The notes: generated from the sequence alone by a model not told the origin. 64,000 nucleotides of DNA from JBFWWP01 sp050246115 (GCA_050246115.1 JBFWWP010000015.1:1-64000), one strand, 5' to 3'; shown: positions 19,001 to 28,202, numbered from the stretch's first letter. Translations and numbers: made by a program.

Positions 19001-19340
19001 CGTGGACCGCTTCCAGTCCGATCCGAAGTGCTCGACCTTCTTGATCAGCCTCAAGGCCGGCGGCTTCGGCCTCAACCTCACCGCGGCTGACTATGTGTTC
19101 GTGCTGGACCCATGGTGGAACCCCGCCGTCGAAGCTCAGGCCATCGACCGTGCCCACCGCATCGGCCAGAACCGGCGCGTGTTCGCCTATCGACTGATCG
19201 CCCGCGGCACCGTCGAGGAGAAGATTCTGGAACTTCAGGCAAGCAAGCGAGAACTCGCTGACTCCATCATCCGCGCGGACCAAGGCCTCGTGAGCCAGTT
19301 GACGCGAGACGACCTCGAGCTCTTGCTCGGGAGTGGCTGA
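16077..19340 (+). CDS. SWIM zinc-finger SNF2-family helicase
   Basis: A 1087-residue DEAD-like superfamily 2 ATPase. Start: the ATG at 16077 (MANSRGTPFDFT). An N-terminal SWIM zinc finger has Cys60-X-Cys62 and Cys69-X-His71. A beta-rich region of ~500 residues follows, then the SNF2 core: motif I DDMGLGKTVQ (about 606), motif II ILDEAQ (about 700), motif III AMTGTPIENH, and motifs V/VI in GGFGLNLTAAD and DRAHRIGQ (about 1025). A Pro/Ser/Thr-rich, low-complexity insert (about 760-822) sits before IRPFILRRTKEQ, within the region that binds nucleosomes in eukaryotic relatives. It is likely a DNA-remodelling translocase in transcription or repair; the exact role of the bacterial members is unknown. 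It is a single gene, convergent with the PilZ gene. Confidence 0.93.
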   Translation: MANSRGTPFDFTPTARLRALEYVRSNLVQVDTTDPTKIVARVGPHRVFVTAPGNEIDAWCDCDSTHVACEHLAATFLFLEQELNSDPGAGDRRSWRQAFHPLDVARFHPASHRWSSFQIGQSQLCYVVATAGSDGLRCEVRLQRRRKDGAWGEGRAIRLESLDPTEFDPVEFEVLQQLRANSFEPGLFGYRRSRPMRGPAVYGLVPEAASAVLRALAGTGRLYLEDTVDHARLSWSHTPWELEIDFAPNPKTATFTVTGALRRGEERRELSQLQWRFGDCIGVENEISGLAPGIAPWIRVLESPTLRNIPVSEREAVLRQILERTHYPILRPGVGPREDVRAPRGRIVVTTPAQRSQSSNLECQLFFDYGDGILVEGDAPTALAGFPSADVVVRRDFDAERRLVEQVVTAGAQRKVRDTDLGDFTISPKQLSAAVDHLVERGWSVEAEGVRYRNAGAFRFEVSSGIDWFGVSGGVDFEGEWLPMPKLLAQLRRGKNLVELGDGSQGILPADWLESTGLVLSLGDRVEETVRFQKSQSWVLDVLLLQQPDIDIDEQLRSFRERVRSFERVTPKEAPASFCGTLRGYQRDGLAWLNFLREIGLGGCLADDMGLGKTVQLLAHLDGLRTAKSGGGPHLVVAPRSVVGNWLREAKRFAPSLRAVDYTGADRELTGGDVYVTTYGILRQDLVALRAVQFDTVILDEAQAIKNEASQTAKAARLLRGHHRLAMTGTPIENHIGELWSLFEFLNPGMLGAASRFREITASGGNGPNPPAPPPVPATSTARVLPFDRTTSAPPVANGKRSESGKPAPTHSGPPSSVPRSSSFVAQAIRPFILRRTKEQVLTELPPKLEQTIFCEMEPEQQNLYQELAEHYRQALTQKVAEVGLGKAKIHVLEALLRLRQAACHPALLNRGHEAAGSVKLDVLGDHLESIQAEGHKALVFSQFTQFLALVRTDLDRRGIDYEYLDGRTRDRDLRVDRFQSDPKCSTFLISLKAGGFGLNLTAADYVFVLDPWWNPAVEAQAIDRAHRIGQNRRVFAYRLIARGTVEEKILELQASKRELADSIIRADQGLVSQLTRDDLELLLGSG

Positions 19341-19382
19341 CCTGGGGACTTGACGCGCCGCACCCGTGCGCGGCCCGACCGG

Positions 19383-20480
19383 TTACGCCTTCTCGTGGAA
19401 GCTGCTGGCGCGGCCTGGGTCAGTGATGCTGTCGTCCTGAAAGCGAGCGCGCAGGAGTTCGCGTTGCATGCGGAACACCTCGCGGGTGATCTGGTCGCGG
19501 GCGTTGGCCTCGAGGCCCATGAACTGGACGCCGTAGCGGGCGAAGTCCGAACCGTAGGATCCAAGCTGAACGCTCACGCGCCCGAGGATCTCGGTGGCAC
19601 CGGCCGGCCGGAAGTGGGTGATCGAGATGTAGTCCCCCTCGGCGAGCGGTGCGTTGGTCACCATGCGGAAGCCGCCGGCGCTGAGGTCTTCGGCCATGCC
19701 TTCGTAGCGAAACTCTTGGCTCCCACCGGCTCTGTGACCGGCCAGCCAATCCTTCGAGTCGCTCTCGCGGATGTGCAAGAAGCGGAACCCCTCTCGACAG
19801 GCCACGCGAATGTAGACCCGGCGCTGCTGCGGGACGAGCCGCGCGGGCAGGGTCGCGACGAGGTACACCCCAGTGTCGGCACGACGATCCAGGACTTCGC
19901 ACTCGAACAGGAAGCCATGGCCCGGCGAGAGCCAGAAGTAGCCGTGGAGTCGGTCTCCGGGGCGCCACGGGATCGACTCACTGTGACTCGCGAGACGAAA
20001 CACGATCGAGGATGCATCGCGCTTCACCAGCACTCCACGACCGCACTGCCCGGCGAGGTTGCCCGAGCCGAACAGGTCGACCTCGAGGTTCGTTTCGAGG
20101 GGAGCGAGCGGGTCGACGGAGGGCTCGACACCGTGTCTCACCGGCGCCACGGCCGGGGACGGGAGTGGAGATCGCGCCGGACGGCTCGGTGTGCGCTCGG
20201 ACCAGCGAACGCGACGGCGCGATCCCGCCGGCCGCGAACGGCCCGAGTTCGAGAAGTGTTGAAACACCAACCACGTGATGAGGGCCACCGCCACCGAGAT
20301 GGCGGTGAAGCCGACGTAGCGCCGCACCGTGGCCTCGCTGGATGTCTTCCAGCGGAGGTTCTTGAGGAACCCTTCGGGCGGGCTGCTGCGGCTCGGGTTC
20401 GAGACGAGCTGTGTCACCGTGCTCGTGTAGGCAAACACGAACAGCAGCGCGCACAGCACGGCAACGATGGATCCCTTCAC
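19383..20480 (-). CDS. Membrane-anchored PilZ-domain protein
   Basis: A 365-residue protein starting with GTG at 20480 (GGAG six bases upstream). There are two N-terminal membrane spans (about 3-19 and 56-74), then a Pro/Arg-rich linker. Next comes a YcgR-N-like beta domain (about 125-215) and a C-terminal PilZ domain. The c-di-GMP signature is present: RRVYIRV for the RxxxR loop and DLSAGGFRM for the (D/N)xSxxG strand. It should bind c-di-GMP at the inner face of the membrane and control surface behaviour such as motility or adhesion. The target is unknown. Convergent with the helicase gene, 42 bases apart. Confidence 0.85.
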   Translation of the reverse strand: MKGSIVAVLCALLFVFAYTSTVTQLVSNPSRSSPPEGFLKNLRWKTSSEATVRRYVGFTAISVAVALITWLVFQHFSNSGRSRPAGSRRRVRWSERTPSRPARSPLPSPAVAPVRHGVEPSVDPLAPLETNLEVDLFGSGNLAGQCGRGVLVKRDASSIVFRLASHSESIPWRPGDRLHGYFWLSPGHGFLFECEVLDRRADTGVYLVATLPARLVPQQRRVYIRVACREGFRFLHIRESDSKDWLAGHRAGGSQEFRYEGMAEDLSAGGFRMVTNAPLAEGDYISITHFRPAGATEILGRVSVQLGSYGSDFARYGVQFMGLEANARDQITREVFRMQRELLRARFQDDSITDPGRASSFHEKA

Positions 20481-20870
20481 AGCGTTCTCCTCGGAACACC
20501 CTCACCGCCGGGAGCGATTGCGTTGCCTGCTCGGGGCAACGCGAACGGACCTCCCGCCGTTCGTTGGGCGCACCCCGTTCTCGTCGGTTCGGGACGAGGC
20601 GGCAGGGGCAACCTCCGTAGATGGACCGTCCTGTAGTGCATCGGCCAGAAACCAGACGGCTTGAGCAAAATCTTCACGTTCGGTCGAGGAGGGTCGCTCG
20701 CCGGTCACAGGCTTCGGGTCCCGGGAACTTGGATCGGCAGGAAGGGCATGCGGGAGCTACCCTTTGAGCTGCGGGTCTGCTTGAATCAAGGGGCATCGGT
20801 TCACGGCGGCGAACCCGCCGGGAGGTCGCGGCTCCGACCCCGGCTCCAACTGGGAAAGTGAGGATCGATC
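20481..20870. other. Divergent intergenic region with a possible small ORF
   Basis: 390 bases between the PilZ gene (left) and a large secreted-protein gene (right). A 68-codon minus-strand frame (20502-20708, GTG start) ends 21 bases before the PilZ start, but it has ordinary third-position composition and no clear ribosome site, so I do not call it. A 7-bp hairpin CGTTGCC/GGCAACG lies near 20520-20540. Promoters for both flanking genes must lie here. Confidence 0.4.
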
Positions 20871-23800
20871 ATGGCGTCCTTGGCTTCGACTCGGACCTTC
20901 GCGCGGATCTCCTTCGCAGCCTTCCTGGTGCTCGCTCCGGCGTGGGTGTTCGCAGTGCCCGGCCAGCTCCTCCTCAGCGTTCCCTTCCCGGGACTCGCGC
21001 CGCAAGACATCACCTACGACGCGTCCGACAACACGTTCTGGGTGACGTCACTCACCGACGGAGTCATTCGTCACTTCGACGATGACTTCACGTTGCTGGG
21101 CTCGATTCCGTCGCCGTTCCTCTTCAACGACGCGGCGACGGGTATCGCGTACTTCCCGCCGCGCGATTCCCTGCTCGTGGTGCAACCCACGAGCTTCGAA
21201 CTCCTGGAGATCGACAAGACCGGGGCGCCCGTGATCGGTGGGATCCAATTGTTCCTCCCGGTGCAGTCGGTGGTGAACCCCATGGGCGGGCCGTTCCTGC
21301 GTGGGCTCGCGTACTACGCGAACGGCAACGGTGGCCTAGGGTCGCTGTGGGTCGTGGAGACCGTCGGCGCCTTGATCTACGAGTTCGACCTGACGGGGGG
21401 CATCCTACAGACCTTCGAGCACCCGGACGACCCCGACGGCTTTCCGGGTCTCGGGGCCGGCGCGGACGCCGGCGGCCTTGAACTGGTGCTGGACGGGAGC
21501 GGCGTTCTGGTCGGGTTCGACGTGGTGGGATCCGACGCCGGCGTGCCGGTCATTCGCCGCCTCGACGGGAGTGGCGCCTACGCCGGAATCTCGATCCCGC
21601 TCGTCAACGTGGGCGCCGGCACCGGCGGCATCGGGGGCCTCGTTCGCGTACCGTTCGTCGACGTCAACGGCACGCCGTTCGACGCCCTTCGTGGGACTTC
21701 GGAGTCTACGGCTCGCCTGTTCGTGATCGATGGTGCCGTGCCACCGATCGCCGATCTCGTGTCACTCTCGTGCAGCTCCGCGGGGAACACGATCACGCTG
21801 GACTGGACGACCTCGCAAACCTACGACTTCGTCCTCGTCGAGCGCAATGGTTCGCCGCTGCAGGTCCTCCCCGGGGCAGCCACCCAGTTCGTCGATGCCG
21901 GGCTGGCGCCGGGAGTGTATCGCTATGAAGTCTTCGCGATCGCGGCGACGCTGACGACGTCGCGACTGAGCTGCGTCGAAGTGCTCGGAGCCGGGCACGT
22001 CCAAGCCTTCACGGAAATCAGCGCGGCCGTCGGACTTCCCGTGCAACTCGCGCTCGATCTGACGGAGGACGCAAGCGGTGCAATCTGGGTGGTGGACGCG
22101 GACAACTTCATCCACGGCTTCGACAAAGACCTCAACTACCTGGCTACGATACCGATCCCCTTCACCGGTCCGGACGACATCGCCACCGGCATCGCGTACC
22201 GAGCGAGCAGTGGCACCTTGCTGGTGTGCAATGCCTTCGACGACACCATTCACGAGTTCGACTTCTTGGGCACTCCGGTCGCGCCTCCCTTCGTGGTGCA
22301 GCTTCCGGTGCTGCCGAACGAAGATCTCATCATTGGCTCCATGGTGTTCGACCCCGCGGGCGATACCGGCGCGGGCAGCTTGTACGTCTTGGAACTGAGT
22401 CGCTCGATGATCTATGAGGTCTCCCTGACGGGCACCATCTTGAACTCATTCGACCATCCGGACGAAGCGCGCGAACCGACCCCCGACGACTCCTTCTTCG
22501 ACACCTACCTCTTCGGAATCAGCGGCGTCCCCGAGGTCGGGGGCGGTTACGAGCAGCTCGACGTCGCTGGCGGAAACGTGTTTGCTCGCAAGTGCACACA
22601 CATCGTTCGCATCGACTCGAGCACTGGGGCGGTGACAGGCTTCGAGCTGCCGGTCGACGACATCGAGACCGTCAACTCGGTGCGCTTCCTCACCCACCAC
22701 AACTCGACCTACTTGGGGAACCCAGTGGCGTTCGTCATCAGCATTCGCGGGTCCGACAATGTGCTCCTGCGGGTCGATCGCACTCCCCCACCCGTCACGG
22801 CGGTGTCTTACCTCGAATGCCGCCAACCCACGCTCGCCGACATCGTCGAGATCTCGTTCGAGAATCATGGCCCGTACGACGCAATCGAGATCGAGCGCGA
22901 CGGAGCCGTGATCGCCATGCTTCCAGGAACCGCGGTCTCGTACACCGACGCCGCGGTGACCGTCGGCCGCCACTCGTACGAGGTCACGGCCGTGCTCGCT
23001 GGGCAGCGAGCCGAGACTCGACGCTGCAGCTTGCGCGTCGGGCCGGGTGCCGTACTCCGCAGGACGACACTGTGGCCGGTGGTGAGCCCCTATCAGATGG
23101 CCCGCAATCCCGTAGACGGCAGCTTCTTGATCACTACGAACTCGCCGACCACTGCGGACTTCATCTACCGTTTCGACGCCAACCTGCAGTTCGTGGACGT
23201 GATCGACGCACCCGTCGACGACATGACCTATCAAACCGCGGCGATTGCTGTGCGTCCTTTCGGCGGAAGCTACCAGATCTACACGATCTCTTGGGCGCTC
23301 CGAGTACCGCAAGGCATGCCGCAGGTTTTCCTCCTGACCGCTCAGGACCCGACCGGCAACGAGATCCTGGGTCCGCTCGTCGTCGACATTCCCGGCGCTC
23401 CGCCCGGGGTCGCGATCACTTATCCCGCTGCGCTTGCCTACGACGACGAGACCGACACCTTCTGGTTCCTCGAACGCAACACGGACACCTTCTGGAACCT
23501 CGATCCGTCCGGAACCTTGATCCAATCGTTCCCGCATCCGGCACCGCCGGCGCAGAACTTCGTGTTCAACATCGGACTCGCGTACGACGCGACCCGTCAC
23601 GCGTTCACGGCCACGACTGCGGATTTTGCGGACACCGAGATCACCAAGACCATCGGCATGACTACCACGGGGCTGCTGATCGGCGAGAACATCCCGTTGG
23701 AGGCTGCCGCGATCAACCCGCTGAACGGGCTGGCCCGAGCGGATGGCCGCATCTGGGTGAGCGGCTCGGTGGGCGAGCTCAGTCAAATGCTCGAACTCAA

Positions 23801-24323
23801 GGCGGGCGACGCGCTCCCGCCGCCGGTCGACCTGCTGTGCGCCGAGACAGCCCCGAACATCGTCACGCTGACGTGGATCGAGACCGGCGTGGCTACTGAA
23901 GTCGAGATCCGGCGCGGCGGGGTCCTGATCGCCACCATCCCCGGCGGTGTCGAGCAGTACGTCGACGCCGGCGTTGGGCTGGGTCCGCGGGCCTATACCG
24001 TGACGACTCGAAGCAGCGCGGCCGCGAGCGAGCCCAGCGCCTGCGCGGTGATCGTCGCGGGCGGAACCCCGTTTCTCCGCGGCGACGCGACGCACGACGG
24101 GGGCGTCAACATCGCCGATGCCATCTTCGTCCTCAGCTATCTGTTCAGCTCCGGACCGACCCCCGTCTGCCCGGATGCCGCCGACGTCGACGACAACGGT
24201 GCGATCAACATCGGCGACGCCATCTACTTGCTGACGTTCTTGTTCAATAGCGGCCTGCAACCACCGCAACCGTTCCCGCTGCCGGGCGGCGACCCGACGC
24301 TCGATGCCATGTCGTGTCCGTAA
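20871..24323 (+). CDS. Large secreted protein: three propeller/Fn3-like units plus dockerin
   Basis: An 1150-residue protein. Its signal peptide ends at AWVFA-VPG (residue 28). The body is a threefold repeat. Each unit has ~230-300 residues rich in TGIAYxxxxxTLLV and LYxFDLxGxxLxxFxHPD motifs (beta-propeller type), followed by an ~80-residue Ig/Fn3-like module. The three modules are marked by IERDGAVIAMLPGTAVSYTD near residue 680, VERNGSPLQVLPGAATQFVD near 325 and IRRGGVLIATIPGGVEQYVD near 1010. The C-terminus is dockerin-like (RGDATHDGGVNIADAI and DVDDNGAINIGDAI, from about 1069). Role unknown; it is probably a cell-surface or matrix protein. GAGG precedes the ATG. Confidence 0.85.
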   Translation: MASLASTRTFARISFAAFLVLAPAWVFAVPGQLLLSVPFPGLAPQDITYDASDNTFWVTSLTDGVIRHFDDDFTLLGSIPSPFLFNDAATGIAYFPPRDSLLVVQPTSFELLEIDKTGAPVIGGIQLFLPVQSVVNPMGGPFLRGLAYYANGNGGLGSLWVVETVGALIYEFDLTGGILQTFEHPDDPDGFPGLGAGADAGGLELVLDGSGVLVGFDVVGSDAGVPVIRRLDGSGAYAGISIPLVNVGAGTGGIGGLVRVPFVDVNGTPFDALRGTSESTARLFVIDGAVPPIADLVSLSCSSAGNTITLDWTTSQTYDFVLVERNGSPLQVLPGAATQFVDAGLAPGVYRYEVFAIAATLTTSRLSCVEVLGAGHVQAFTEISAAVGLPVQLALDLTEDASGAIWVVDADNFIHGFDKDLNYLATIPIPFTGPDDIATGIAYRASSGTLLVCNAFDDTIHEFDFLGTPVAPPFVVQLPVLPNEDLIIGSMVFDPAGDTGAGSLYVLELSRSMIYEVSLTGTILNSFDHPDEAREPTPDDSFFDTYLFGISGVPEVGGGYEQLDVAGGNVFARKCTHIVRIDSSTGAVTGFELPVDDIETVNSVRFLTHHNSTYLGNPVAFVISIRGSDNVLLRVDRTPPPVTAVSYLECRQPTLADIVEISFENHGPYDAIEIERDGAVIAMLPGTAVSYTDAAVTVGRHSYEVTAVLAGQRAETRRCSLRVGPGAVLRRTTLWPVVSPYQMARNPVDGSFLITTNSPTTADFIYRFDANLQFVDVIDAPVDDMTYQTAAIAVRPFGGSYQIYTISWALRVPQGMPQVFLLTAQDPTGNEILGPLVVDIPGAPPGVAITYPAALAYDDETDTFWFLERNTDTFWNLDPSGTLIQSFPHPAPPAQNFVFNIGLAYDATRHAFTATTADFADTEITKTIGMTTTGLLIGENIPLEAAAINPLNGLARADGRIWVSGSVGELSQMLELKAGDALPPPVDLLCAETAPNIVTLTWIETGVATEVEIRRGGVLIATIPGGVEQYVDAGVGLGPRAYTVTTRSSAAASEPSACAVIVAGGTPFLRGDATHDGGVNIADAIFVLSYLFSSGPTPVCPDAADVDDNGAINIGDAIYLLTFLFNSGLQPPQPFPLPGGDPTLDAMSCP

Positions 24324-24385
24324 ACCCCAAGGAACCGTCGGAGCCCGCGGCAACGGCGTCTCGTCGCCAACACCGGAGGAATTGC

Positions 24386-25198
24386 GTGACCGTGAGCATC
24401 TTGGCGACGAGCCCGCCCCGCGGGCTCCGCGGCTTCATCGACGGAGCCGCATGCTTCTTCGAGGGGCTGCGCTTCTTGGTGAAGAATCCACGCTATCTGC
24501 CCGTGGTCATCGTTCCGTTCTTGCTGACCATCGGTGTCTTCTTCATAACGTTCTGGTTGGCGCTTTACGGTTTCGCCAGCTGGAAGGACTGGTTCTTCGA
24601 GGACAAGACTGCCTGGTACTGGACTTGGACCGGCGCCGAGTACCTCCTTTGGCTGCTCTTCTTCGTGATCTACGCGGCAGTGTGCTTCTTCGGGTTCCTG
24701 GTCGTGGGCAGCCTCATTACCTCGCCGTTCAGCGAGTACCTGTCGCAGCAGGTGGAACTCGCGTACCCACCCCCTGACGCGCCACCCGGAGGCGGAGCTC
24801 GGTTCCTACTGGCGGACGTCCTGCGCGGGCTCAAGCACGAGGTGTTGCGTTTGGCGCTGTACGCGGGCGTTTGGCTCGCGTGCCTGCCGTTGCTCCTCGT
24901 GCCATTGCTCGGCCAGGCCGCGTTCGCGGCAGCCATGATCTACTTGAACGTGCGGTACCTTGCCTGGGACGGCCTCGACTACTGCATGTCCCGGCGACGC
25001 ATGCGCTTTCGCGACAAGCTCGCACTGCTACGAGGTTCACGAGCCCGCACCACTGGCTACGGGGCACTATCGTTCATGCTGCTCGCGATCCCATTCACGA
25101 CGCTGTTCGTGCTCCCGCTCAATGCCGTCGGTGGGTCGATTCTGTTCTGTCGTATCCGCCGTGAAGGCGGCAGCTCGCCAGCACCTCGAGCTTTGTGA
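24386..25198 (+). CDS. EI24/CysZ-like membrane protein
   Basis: A 270-residue protein. The GTG at 24386 is preceded by GGAGG at a good distance; an upstream in-frame start at 24314 has no ribosome site. Four or more membrane spans are seen: VVIVPFLLTIGVFFITFWLA, LLWLLFFVIYAAVCFFGFLV, LALYAGVWLACLPLLLVPLL and a final LSFMLLAIPFTTLFVLPLNA. The family feature ISSPFSEYLSQQVE-like (here LITSPFSEYLSQQVE) lies between spans 2 and 3. CysZ imports sulfate, but many EI24 proteins are uncharacterised, so sulfate is only a possibility. It is 62 bases downstream of the secreted-protein gene on the same strand. Confidence 0.85.
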   Translation: MTVSILATSPPRGLRGFIDGAACFFEGLRFLVKNPRYLPVVIVPFLLTIGVFFITFWLALYGFASWKDWFFEDKTAWYWTWTGAEYLLWLLFFVIYAAVCFFGFLVVGSLITSPFSEYLSQQVELAYPPPDAPPGGGARFLLADVLRGLKHEVLRLALYAGVWLACLPLLLVPLLGQAAFAAAMIYLNVRYLAWDGLDYCMSRRRMRFRDKLALLRGSRARTTGYGALSFMLLAIPFTTLFVLPLNAVGGSILFCRIRREGGSSPAPRAL

Positions 25199-25527
25199 TC
25201 GGGGCCCTTCTCACTCGGGCTCGTCCGACCGCCTTGATCCACAGGCGAAAGTTCGATCGGCGCGCGACGCACAGAGAATGCGGCCGAGGCGACGCACGCT
25301 CGACGCGTTTCTGTCGCTACCGCCCGCGCGGCAGTGAAGCGGCGCTGAACCCATCGTGCGTCCACCACGAGGCAACGGGACGGGGGTTTACCCGACCTGC
25401 GTGGGAGTCCTGCTTTTTTTTCTTTACCGATCCCGGGCGCAGCGTCTAGCCTAACCTCGACGTCGTTCTCGGCGTGTGGCTGCGTGGGTGTGCGGGTGAT
25501 TTCAACCCTTTCTTCGAGTGGGCAAGC
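25199..25527. other. Intergenic region with a T-rich tract
   Basis: 329 bases between two plus-strand genes. It holds CTTTTTTTTCTTT near 25409-25421, a rare homopolymer in this GC-rich DNA. A weak hairpin CGGG-GGTTTA-CCCG sits about 15 bases before it. This may end transcription of the CysZ-like gene or lie in the promoter of the next one. No coding signal seen. Confidence 0.4.
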
Positions 25528-28068
25528 ATGAGACAACCAAGGGAAAACCGCGCCGTTCGCGGCGTGGGTTGGGCCATTTGGGTTGCCGCGGTGTTGCTCG
25601 GCGTCGGCTTCGGGCCATTGGCCTCGCCGGCGTTCGCGCAGAACCCGGGGCTCATCACGGGGCGTCACTACTATGCGGTGGAGAATCAGACGACGGGGGC
25701 CATCGATCAGCGCGGGCTCACCGGTAGCTTGGGAGTTGCGTTCAGCAACCTGATCCTGCGCCCGAACACCAACTACCGCATGTGGGTGTTGAACGCGGAG
25801 TCGTTCGAGATCGCGCGCTACGACTTCGCGACCGGGCGACCGGGCACGCGCATCGAGCTTCCGGAGCTGGCACTTCGACCCCACAACCCCATCGATAGCG
25901 ACGGCGACGAGCTGAGCGACGTGGGCGAACTCATCGTCGGCACCGACGTTGCGAACCCGGACACGGATGGCGACGGCATCCGCGACGGCGCCGAAGTGCG
26001 TCAGGGCGCGGACCCGACCGATGGCCAGCCGGTGCAGACCGGGATCTTGGCGTCGGTGGGCATGCCGGGACCTGCAGTCGACGTGAGCGTGCTCGACGAC
26101 TTGTTGGTGGTCGCCCACGAGAACGGGCTGACCGCGATGACGGTGTTCACGGGGCTGAACCCGGCCATCGTCGCGACCGTGTCGACGCCGGGCGTGGTGA
26201 CGCGCGTGGCGAGCTCGGGGCGCACGGTGGCCGCTGCGGCCGGCTCCACCGGGCTACTGATCCTCGACTTCTCGTCGCCACCGATCGCGACGGTCACGCA
26301 CGTGGTCCCGCCCGCCGGCTTCCCCGCGACGGCGCTCGGTTTCGGGAGCGTGCTGTGCGTGGCCAGTGCCGCGAACTTCGCATACGTCGGTCTCTCGAAC
26401 GGCCTCGTGGCGGCGGTCGACCTGGTGAGCGGCTTCGTGCTGAGTAGCACGGACCTGGGCGCGGTCGTGAACGATCTCGGGATCGAAGGTGACGTGCTGT
26501 ATGCGGTCACCACCAACCAGCTCCGCGCGATTCCGCTGGATCCGACGAACCTAGTGCCCGCGGGCGCCGTGACCTCGACGGTGACCGGCTCGTTCAGTCG
26601 CATCTTCGTCGGTGGCGGGGTGGCGTATGGGGTGCACAACCGGGGATTCAATGCCTTTGGCCTCGTGAACCCGACCGCGCCGACCCTGCTGCGCGCGACC
26701 TCGACCGCCCAGCTCGGCTGGCGCGACCTCGCCGTCGACGGCGCCGCGATTGGAATTGGCGCGGTGGGCGCGACCTTCGGGAGCGAGAACCTTTCCCTGT
26801 ACGATGTAGCGGACATGGCAACGGCCGCGGCGAACCTCTCCGATCGTTTCCTGACGACGCTGATGACCCCAGGGAGTACTCGCGCCGTGGAGATCGCGAA
26901 CGGCGTCGCCTACGTGGCCGACCACGCGAGCGGGCTGCAGGTCGTCAACTACCTGGCGGCGGACAACCTCGGGGTGCCACCCACGGTCGCGCTCGCCGGC
27001 AACTTCGATCTGATGACCGCCGAGGAAGGTAAGCGCGTCCGCGTGAGTGCTGTCGTCACGGACGATATCGCTGTGCGCAGCGTCGAGTTCTTCATCGACG
27101 GAGAGTCGATGGACGACCCGACCTTCCCGTTCGAGCACTACTTCGTGACGCCGCTGTTGACCGAGCAACCGAGTTTCACGCTGCGCGCGCGCGCCTTCGA
27201 CACCGGCGGCAACTTCACTTTCACTGACGAGGTGACGGTAACCCTCACGCCGGATGTGTCGCTGCCGGTGGTGGTGAACACGCTGCCGAACGGCGGAGTC
27301 GTCGGCGGCGTGGCGTCGGTGGTCGCGCTGATCAGCGAGCCGCTCGACCCGTCCACGGTCAACTCGGGGACCTTCACGATCCTGGCGGCCGGGCCCGACA
27401 ACCTGCTCGGCACCGGGGATGAGAGCCCCGTGTTGGCCAGCTCGGTCGAGTTCCGCGGCGACATCCTCGGGGCAGTCATGAACTTCAGCCCGGCGCTCGG
27501 CCCCGGCGTCTACCGGGCACGCTTGGATGAGGCGGTCAAGGACTTGAGCGGCAACGCGCTCACGGCCGAGAAGAGCTGGGTGTTCGTAGTGTATCCCGAC
27601 ACCGACGTCGACATGAACGGAGTGCCGGACGGGCTCGAGGACTTCGATGGTGACGGACTCGTCAACGCCTACGAGATCCTGCTCGGACTCGACCCCAACG
27701 TCGCCGATTTCAACCCGGCGGCGGACAGCGATGCCGACGGCGTACTCGACTTGATCGAGATCGCGCTCGGCACCAACCCCACCTTGCTCGACACCGACGG
27801 CGACGGCTTCAGCGACTTCGACGAGAGTGGCCTGGGCTCGAGTGGGCTCGACCCGCAGCAGGTGCCGATCTTCAACTCCTTCGCACTCTATTCGCTCGCG
27901 AACGACGGCAACGTGAATGTCGCGTTCTCGCTGCCGACCGTCCACAACCAAGGTGCGATCTTCGTGGCGACCCAGGTTCCTTCGGTGCGTAACGACGCCG
28001 CACCCGAAGCCATCGCTGGCGAGACGGTTCCCAAAGTGGTCAGCGTCGAGAACCAGGGGAACCCATGA
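25528..28068 (+). CDS. Secreted multidomain adhesin-like protein with calcium-loop repeats
   Basis: An 846-residue protein from the ATG at 25528, chosen because it opens a signal peptide (VGWAIWVAAVLLGVGFG, cleavage after PAFA). In order: a short N-domain; thrombospondin type-3-like calcium loops (DSDGDELSDVGE, DTDGDGIRDGAE; about 120-155); an LVIVD-type beta-propeller (about 165-480); an Ig-like domain (PPTVALAGNF onward); a bacterial Ig Big_5 domain (EPLDPSTVNSGTFTI); and a second block of calcium loops (DVDMNGVPDGLEDFDGDG, DSDADGVLDLIE, DTDGDGFSDFDE). No dockerin. Likely an extracellular structural or adhesive protein. An ATG overlaps its stop as ATGA, but I place the next gene start further down. 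Confidence 0.8.
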   Translation: MRQPRENRAVRGVGWAIWVAAVLLGVGFGPLASPAFAQNPGLITGRHYYAVENQTTGAIDQRGLTGSLGVAFSNLILRPNTNYRMWVLNAESFEIARYDFATGRPGTRIELPELALRPHNPIDSDGDELSDVGELIVGTDVANPDTDGDGIRDGAEVRQGADPTDGQPVQTGILASVGMPGPAVDVSVLDDLLVVAHENGLTAMTVFTGLNPAIVATVSTPGVVTRVASSGRTVAAAAGSTGLLILDFSSPPIATVTHVVPPAGFPATALGFGSVLCVASAANFAYVGLSNGLVAAVDLVSGFVLSSTDLGAVVNDLGIEGDVLYAVTTNQLRAIPLDPTNLVPAGAVTSTVTGSFSRIFVGGGVAYGVHNRGFNAFGLVNPTAPTLLRATSTAQLGWRDLAVDGAAIGIGAVGATFGSENLSLYDVADMATAAANLSDRFLTTLMTPGSTRAVEIANGVAYVADHASGLQVVNYLAADNLGVPPTVALAGNFDLMTAEEGKRVRVSAVVTDDIAVRSVEFFIDGESMDDPTFPFEHYFVTPLLTEQPSFTLRARAFDTGGNFTFTDEVTVTLTPDVSLPVVVNTLPNGGVVGGVASVVALISEPLDPSTVNSGTFTILAAGPDNLLGTGDESPVLASSVEFRGDILGAVMNFSPALGPGVYRARLDEAVKDLSGNALTAEKSWVFVVYPDTDVDMNGVPDGLEDFDGDGLVNAYEILLGLDPNVADFNPAADSDADGVLDLIEIALGTNPTLLDTDGDGFSDFDESGLGSSGLDPQQVPIFNSFALYSLANDGNVNVAFSLPTVHNQGAIFVATQVPSVRNDAAPEAIAGETVPKVVSVENQGNP

Positions 28069-28202
28069 AGCTCATGAACCCACTCTCATCTTCTGCGCTG
28101 AGCGCTGTCGCGGCCAAGGCCCAGCGCTCGTCGCATCGCGGCTCCGAGAACACCCCACACGAACAACCGCTGCACCCCCCGACTCACGGGAAGGACCCTG
28201 TC

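Noticed and set aside
19355..19373. Hairpin GCCGCAC/GTGCGCGGC between the helicase and PilZ genes as a bidirectional terminator
   Set aside because: The arms match only with a bulge and the structure is short; not convincing.
20502..20708. 68-codon minus-strand frame just upstream of the PilZ gene
   Set aside because: Good position, but no clear ribosome site, ordinary third-codon composition and no recognisable motif.
25409..25421. CTTTTTTTTCTTT as an intrinsic terminator tail
   Set aside because: The only hairpin before it has a 4-bp stem and is too far away; kept only as a note in the region entry.
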